Positions 59,216-64,000 of a DNA stretch of 64,000 nucleotides are shown in pieces. Origin of the DNA: Papaver somniferum (Eukaryota; Streptophyta; Magnoliopsida; Ranunculales; Papaveraceae); NCBI RefSeq assembly GCF_003573695.1, contig NC_039364.1, positions 67,848,256-67,912,255 of the forward strand, read 5' to 3'. The stretch's first letter is position 1. Each line of letters begins with the position of its first letter. Below the pieces are notes generated by a model. That model was not told the origin of the DNA and did no database searches. It saw only the letters and a program-made list of their open reading frames with translations. The translations under genes were made by a program, and so were the position numbers.

Positions 59216-59485
59216 TTATTATAATTAAAGTAAATTACACAAACGTTAATTCCTACTTACTTGATAAGCAATCCTATTGTGTATGGTTAAGTCAGAACCT
59301 TTGTATCAAGTAAATATACTTCGTTGTTGTATTGTCTCGATCTCGTATCCATAGACAATCACACGAAGTGTGAACCGATTAGTTGTATTGTCTCGACACA
59401 GTCCGTAGACAATCACTTTCGGAGAAAGGACTTATAGGTAGGAATTTTTTAGCTTGAGGTATATTTGGGTAGCCTCTCCTTTTCA

Positions 59486-59502
59486 ATTGGTATCAGAGCA
59501 GG
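59486..59502 (+). other. A4 primer-binding site (initiator tRNA-Met)
   Basis: 'attggtatcagagcagg' directly after the LTR end; the tRNA complement 'tggtatcagagc' is at 59488-59499. Confidence 0.97.
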
Positions 59503-59555
59503 AAAACACGAAAAGATCTAACAATCTGTGTTTGATGCGATCCGACCTATAAGAT

Positions 59556-61253
59556 ATGGGCCAAGGAAAACTTAAGCGAGAGCGAAGACATAAGAAAGGC
59601 TCATTTATCGTATCGCAAGACGTTGAAAGTTTTGACTTTAAGAAATGCTTAAAAGGAGTTTCTTCATCAAGTTCTACTTACTCTTCTGAGAATAAGTCTA
59701 AATGTTCTCTAGACGAGACTAAGTTAAGCCCTGTATTCGAAATCAATGATTCAGACTTTGAAAAATGTCTTTTTGATAACATGATATATTTGAGTTCTAT
59801 ACTGGAGATTTCTGATGAAAGATCAAGTGTAAAAATATCTGAACTAAAGGAATTGAGCAAACAATTTTTTATTTCTTCTAATGATCTTCTTTCAACACTT
59901 GAAAGAGAACGAGAGTTAACTTTAAAGTTTGAAAATCTCAATGAAGAGCATAACTTGCTGAAAGAAGAATAATCACAACAAATGCTTATTTACAAGAAGG
60001 TGTTTGAGAAAAATCAGGATGTTTTTAAAGCATTTAAAATTGAAAGTGAAAGGGTGAATCAAATTCACAAGAAGTTTAGGGAGGATACTTCTCAACAAAT
60101 ACAGGGTCTTGAAGAAAAACTTGCTGAATCGGATGCAAGGATTAACTCTCAACAAAAGATTTTCGAAGACAAAGAAGGTGTATATCTCTCACGAGAAAAA
60201 TGCCTTGAGGCTGATCTAGCCGGTGCTCTTGATAAAATCAAGACGTTGGAATAAGAAAATTTGGAACTGAAAAAGTCCAATGAAAGCTCAAACAAGTTAA
60301 CCTCAATGTTAGAAGCAAGTAGAAATCATCGTGATACACGAGGATTGGGATATTAGGGAATAGATGCTTCAAATATTAACAAAGAGGTAAAATTTGTTAA
60401 AGCTACTAATTCTTCTAAACCTAAGGCTTCCACTGATGACAAAGAAGGCACTTCTTCTAATGTCAAGAAAGCAACAACGTTGAACAAGGATAAGAAGAAG
60501 AAGAAAACTCGTCGAGCTCCAATGCAAGAGGATCCACAAAAAGGTAACATTAAAACTCATACTTCGTATATTTATACTAAGCATTGTTATTATTGTGGTA
60601 ATAAAGGACACTTGCAATGGGGATGCAAAGTTCGTAAGATGCAAGATGCTCTTTCTATTGTATCAAACAGATTGGCTAAGTTTTCTCCTCATAAGAACTC
60701 AGATCGGTATTGTCCTAAGTTTAGGAAAAAGAATTATTATAATGATAGTTCAAATGTTGCATATCACTCGACAAGGTCGTTTCATAAAAGACCCAATTAT
60801 AGAAACAGAGATGACTTTTTAAATGCAAAAACAAGATCTGATGTTCCAAATTGGAGAAAGGGTGCTTCGCAAAATATTCAAAAGGACAATGATCCTAATG
60901 GTATTATGAAGGAGAAAGCTGTTCCTGCGAAACCCAACTCTAAATGGGTCCCTAAGTCCTCCATAGCCAAAAAGGGACCAAAAGTTAGTCACAAGAATGA
61001 CTCTCAGCTTTTAATTATTGGTGACAATAATTACAAGAGTCTTCTTGAAAGGCTAAAGAAAGACATTTTGTCTGAAATCTCTTGTACTAGTAAAAATTGT
61101 GATAATGACACTCTTCATCACAAGTCAAAGAAGAAAAACAAGAGATGTAACAAGAGAAAACAATCCAAGCAAGAGGTCAAGAATGATGATTCTATCTTAG
61201 TCACTCGTGACGAACAAGACAAGGATCAACTAAACACAACCTATTTGTGTTAG
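59556..61253 (+). pseudogene. gag: A4 gag, one frame with three premature stops
   Basis: A single frame of 566 codons runs from the ATG at 59556 to the stop at 61251-61253. It is interrupted only by TAA at 59970, TAA at 60252 and TAG at 60354, with no frameshift. The N-terminus is basic ('KLKRERRHKKG') and then S/D/E-rich. The region of about codons 100-240 has strong heptad-like E/L/K content (coiled coil). The zinc knuckle 'CYYCGNKGHLQWGC' is complete (60585-60626). The C-terminus is K/N-rich and basic. Gag packages element RNA in the cytoplasm. The coiled coil plus single knuckle fits Sirevirus gag. Confidence 0.9.
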
Positions 61254-62309
61254 AATGTGCATGCTCACCTTGGTGCTCAATCTTTTGAAAGGTGAGGAAG
61301 CACATGAAAAACTGAGCACATGATCTCTCGGTTATTATATGACTAATTAACATCTTTAGGAGATTTCTTTTCTTCTATACTCATACCTTCTCTATCTATA
61401 TTTTGGTTTTGATAGAATTAGTAATTGTGAGTTTATGATGTTGATATCTACTGATCATATATGTGTAGATCTTGTTTTTACGGTTAAAACGATCCAAAAA
61501 TCACTGAATTCGGACATCGCATGCAAAAGTTATGTCGAAAACAGTTTAGTATTGTGATCTGTCACAAGTAACACATGGGAACCGATCCTAGTACCCCCTA
61601 GGGAACCGATCCTAGTGAGAGGTCCCCTTACGATGATGTGTAAAAACTGTTGTGCTCATAATTTCTTCGTCTGAACTCGGAATGACCTCATTCTTTTTGC
61701 GTTGTTTTCGCAATTCAATTTCCTACAAGATTGAGGCAATTACAATACTTTATTTTATGTTGAATATTTATAGTGTATTGCAAATTGACTTATGAGATGT
61801 TTGATTTCGGTTTTATGACCTTAATATTCGATCTCATATATTGTGCGCCCTCATGGTTTGGATGACTTTTTGATTTAGAGAGATTAAGTTCTAGCCCTAG
61901 TAGGTAGGATTTATCATAGGATTATGAGGGGTTCTAATGGAAACAGTATGTGAAAAATTCACAATATGTTGAATCGGTTTTGGTTTAGCAGAAAAGCATA
62001 TGTGTTTCGACGGTTTTAAACTTTTGCTTGCAATAGTTAAAACCGGTTTTCAACCTTTCTCTGGTAAAGGTTGAGGTATGTTGTTATTCTTTTATTCACG
62101 CATAAGGATGAAAACGTGGTGATATTTCGATACCAATTCACCCTGGACGAAGATGCAATCATATCGGAGAAGTGGATGCGAAATTTGAGGTAGCAATCTT
62201 GTTAGTTAATTATTTTCCTGTTTAAGAAAAGCCTGAGTTTATATTACATATATTGTTGATTTTACTTAACGAAATTTAGGTTCAATTGATATTTATTCCA
62301 TGATGTGTT
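61254..62309 (+). other. A4 internal region after gag, no ORF
   Basis: There is no counterpart of the second ORF seen in A1 and A2. Around 61830-61990 it matches the 3' regions of A2 (18900-19100) and A1 (8280-8460). It includes two 'gggaaccgatcctagt' copies (61580-61612). Confidence 0.6.
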
Positions 62310-62560
62310 TATGGATGTGTGTTTCAATTGGTTCCTGTTAAGAAAAACTATTTTTATCTTGCTTTATTGTGTGATATCAATCGTTTAGGCTTAAAAAATT
62401 TCGGTACAATTGATGTGTGTGTGATTCAATTGGTTCCGGTTAAGAAAAATTATTTTTATCTTGCTTTTGTATGGTATCAATCGTTTAGGCTTACAAAATT
62501 ACGGTGCAATTGCGGTGCTTATAATGTCTATTATTGTTTAAATTGCTTCCGGTTGAGGTG
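62310..62560 (+). repeat. Tandem repeat in A4 3' non-coding region, unit about 115-125 bp
   Basis: Two full units and a partial one with 'caattggttccggttaagaa', shared with A2 (18300-18620). The ORF at 62319-62561 simply follows the repeat and is not taken as a gene. Confidence 0.85.
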
Positions 62561-63144
62561 AATAATTATGCAAGTTGGTTTATTTTGGTTTGTATGAATT
62601 ATTTATGGCTTAACGAAATAATATGTGTACGGGGTGAGTTGTTTAGTCCAATTCGATTCCGGATAAGAAACTAAGTTAATTCTGATCTTAGTTTGTCTTA
62701 TCAAAGTGAGGTTTCGGTTATTCAAGTCTAATCGAATGCCTAAACAAAGAAATACTAGTTAACTAACCTAGTATTTGGTTTGTTTAAAATTAAAAGGTCT
62801 AAGTTTATGGATAATTAAAACCTGATGAGAGAAATGGAGTTTATTCTTTATTTTGGTCTTATTGAATTAAGCGGTTGTTTTTGAACAATCGGTTTAGCAA
62901 AAGAACTAATGTGATTAGTCATTTTTGGTTTGCTAAACTAAATGGGAAAAATTGTTTCGGTCAATTGTTTCCTTGGTAACATATCAAAATAAGACTACTT
63001 GTAGTTTCGGTTTTGATATTGGTTATCAGAACATGATGTGTGGAACCCTCGTGCCTAACTCTACAGGTTTGCAAGTCTATTATGAGATTTGTAAGATTAT
63101 TTTCGTGTTGTCCTTTATCTTTTGGTTTCTTTGTCATTTTTGTG

Positions 63145-63519
63145 ACAAAAAGGGGGAGAAATATATGGAGTAAACAAGTGATACTGGCATTGATTTTATA
63201 TTAATTGGTATCACTAAGGAAAAGAATATTGGTACTTGAATGTTTTACCTAACGAAAGAGTGAAAGCACAGACTAAGGGGGAGTAACATGTCATATAGTT
63301 TGGTATAACAAAGACGTGCGTATTGAATATCTACCTATCTTCCTTAGGGGGAGTATTTTCTTTGTTATTATAATGTTAACAACGACATTTTCAAGGATTG
63401 AATGTAAGCAGTTTCATTGTGATGTTGAATCGGGAATCAAGCGGATTGTAATGAATTATTGTAATTTGTTTATCCATATGATGTAAGAGTTTTTTCACTA
63501 AAATTGACAAAGGGGAGAT
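63145..63519 (+). promoter_or_regulatory. A4 polypurine tracts, four copies
   Basis: 'acaaaaagggggagaa' at 63145, 'aagggggag' at 63275, 'tagggggag' at 63345 and 'acaaaggggagat' at 63507-63519 next to the 3' LTR. The last is the functional position for plus-strand priming. The upstream ones are the extra tracts typical of Sireviruses. Confidence 0.85.
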
Positions 63520-64000
63520 TGTTAGAGCATGGCTTGGTTGAACCCACCAAGCGTTGGTATGTCAAGTTTGGTTGTCATATTTTAGTGAATCAAAACTCAT
63601 GTTAAGAGTGGCTTGATTATGTACTAGAGTTAAACTTCGTATAGGTTAGCTTGAAAGTATTAGGATATGAGACATTACAAGTATTACGAAGACTTGAAGA
63701 TGTGAAGAAGCAAGGATCTACAACGACAACAATCATCCTTCCACTTGAGGTTAGTGATATTTGACTTGAACAATTTCATTCCCTAACGTATCTTTCAAGT
63801 CGTGCATATTGAAAACATAATTGCGAAGCATATTTGAACTCTAGATAGACATAGTATTAAGGAATACAATACGAGGTTTATTTCTTAACCATTAAACTTT
63901 GTAGATAAGACATCGTTATAATCATTTGAATGCTATGGTGATTATGTATGGGTATGAGGTGAGGATTTCATCCTAGGGAACAATGTTTACATGTGTTCTA
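63520..64000 (+). repeat. A4 3' LTR, first 481 bp
   Basis: 'tgttagagcatggcttgg' onward, colinear with 56692-57172. It continues beyond the window. Confidence 0.95.

Larger units (their letters stand above)
56692..59485 (+). repeat. A4 5' LTR (2794 bp)
   Basis: 'tgttagagcatggctcgg' to 'ctctccttttca', followed directly by the primer site. It differs from the 481 bp of the 3' LTR in view at about 17 positions by eye. Confidence 0.95.
56692..64000 (+). mobile_element. A4: family A Sirevirus-like element (TR-GAG), 3' LTR cut by window end
   Basis: On the plus strand: 5' LTR (56692-59485), primer site, gag pseudogene in one frame, about 2.2 kb of non-coding sequence with a tandem array and four polypurine tracts, then the start of the 3' LTR (63520). 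The internal region is about 4.0 kb, without protease, integrase or reverse transcriptase. It is inserted in the B5 5' LTR. Confidence 0.95.

Noticed and set aside
62319..62561. 80-codon ORF on + with repeated peptide
   Set aside because: The repeat is the 115-125-bp DNA array read through; A2 has the same array without matching coding potential.

Overview
This window is plant nuclear DNA, from a flowering plant by its transposon families. It holds no host protein-coding gene, rRNA or tRNA that I can support. Nearly every base belongs to transposable elements, mostly long terminal repeat (LTR) retrotransposons inserted into each other. I cannot name the species.

Left end (1-8261): part of a Ty3/gypsy element (T1, + strand). 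It has a long tandem-repeat-rich 5' LTR, a primer-binding-like site at 3039, a gag pseudogene (3095-4198), a protease remnant (around 4695-4880) and no reverse transcriptase. Between 5892 and 8185 the opposite strand carries exon-like blocks, three with matching splice phases, which resemble the extra antisense ORFs described for Tat-lineage elements.

Right of 8262 there are two related families of non-autonomous Ty1/copia elements of Sirevirus type (TR-GAG: LTRs plus gag, no pol). Both use an initiator tRNA-Met primer site, end in TG...CA, and carry several 'aaggggga' polypurine tracts before the 3' LTR. Family A (LTR about 2.8 kb) has A1 (8262-14567, minus, truncated), A2 (14568-26392, minus), A3 (29023-31840, plus, solo LTR) and A4 (56692-64000, plus, cut by the window edge). 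Family B (LTR about 2.4 kb) has B1 (22825-25285, solo LTR), B2 (27665-34662), B3 (34663-43107), B4 (43108-46581) and B5 (46582-56691), all minus. B3 and B4 share one LTR, so part of the block has the form LTR-internal-LTR-internal.

Nested inside these are a Mutator-like TIR element (M1, 10965-13425, 9-bp target duplication), a hAT-like element inside it (H1, 11948-13111, 8-bp duplication) and a solo gypsy-type LTR (G1, 47876-51378, 5-bp duplication). Fragments of two other copia elements lie at 26393-27664, one of them with the only recognisable integrase remnant.

Relative order of insertion from nesting: A1 before M1 before H1; A2 before B1; the copia fragment before B2; B2 before A3; B4 before B5; B5 before G1 and A4. 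All gag genes are broken by stops, frameshifts or deletions, so any movement of A and B would have needed proteins from an autonomous relative elsewhere. The most unusual content is a small second ORF downstream of gag kept in all four B internal regions, the antisense exon chain in T1, the shared-LTR array, and variable hairpin modules within the B LTRs.
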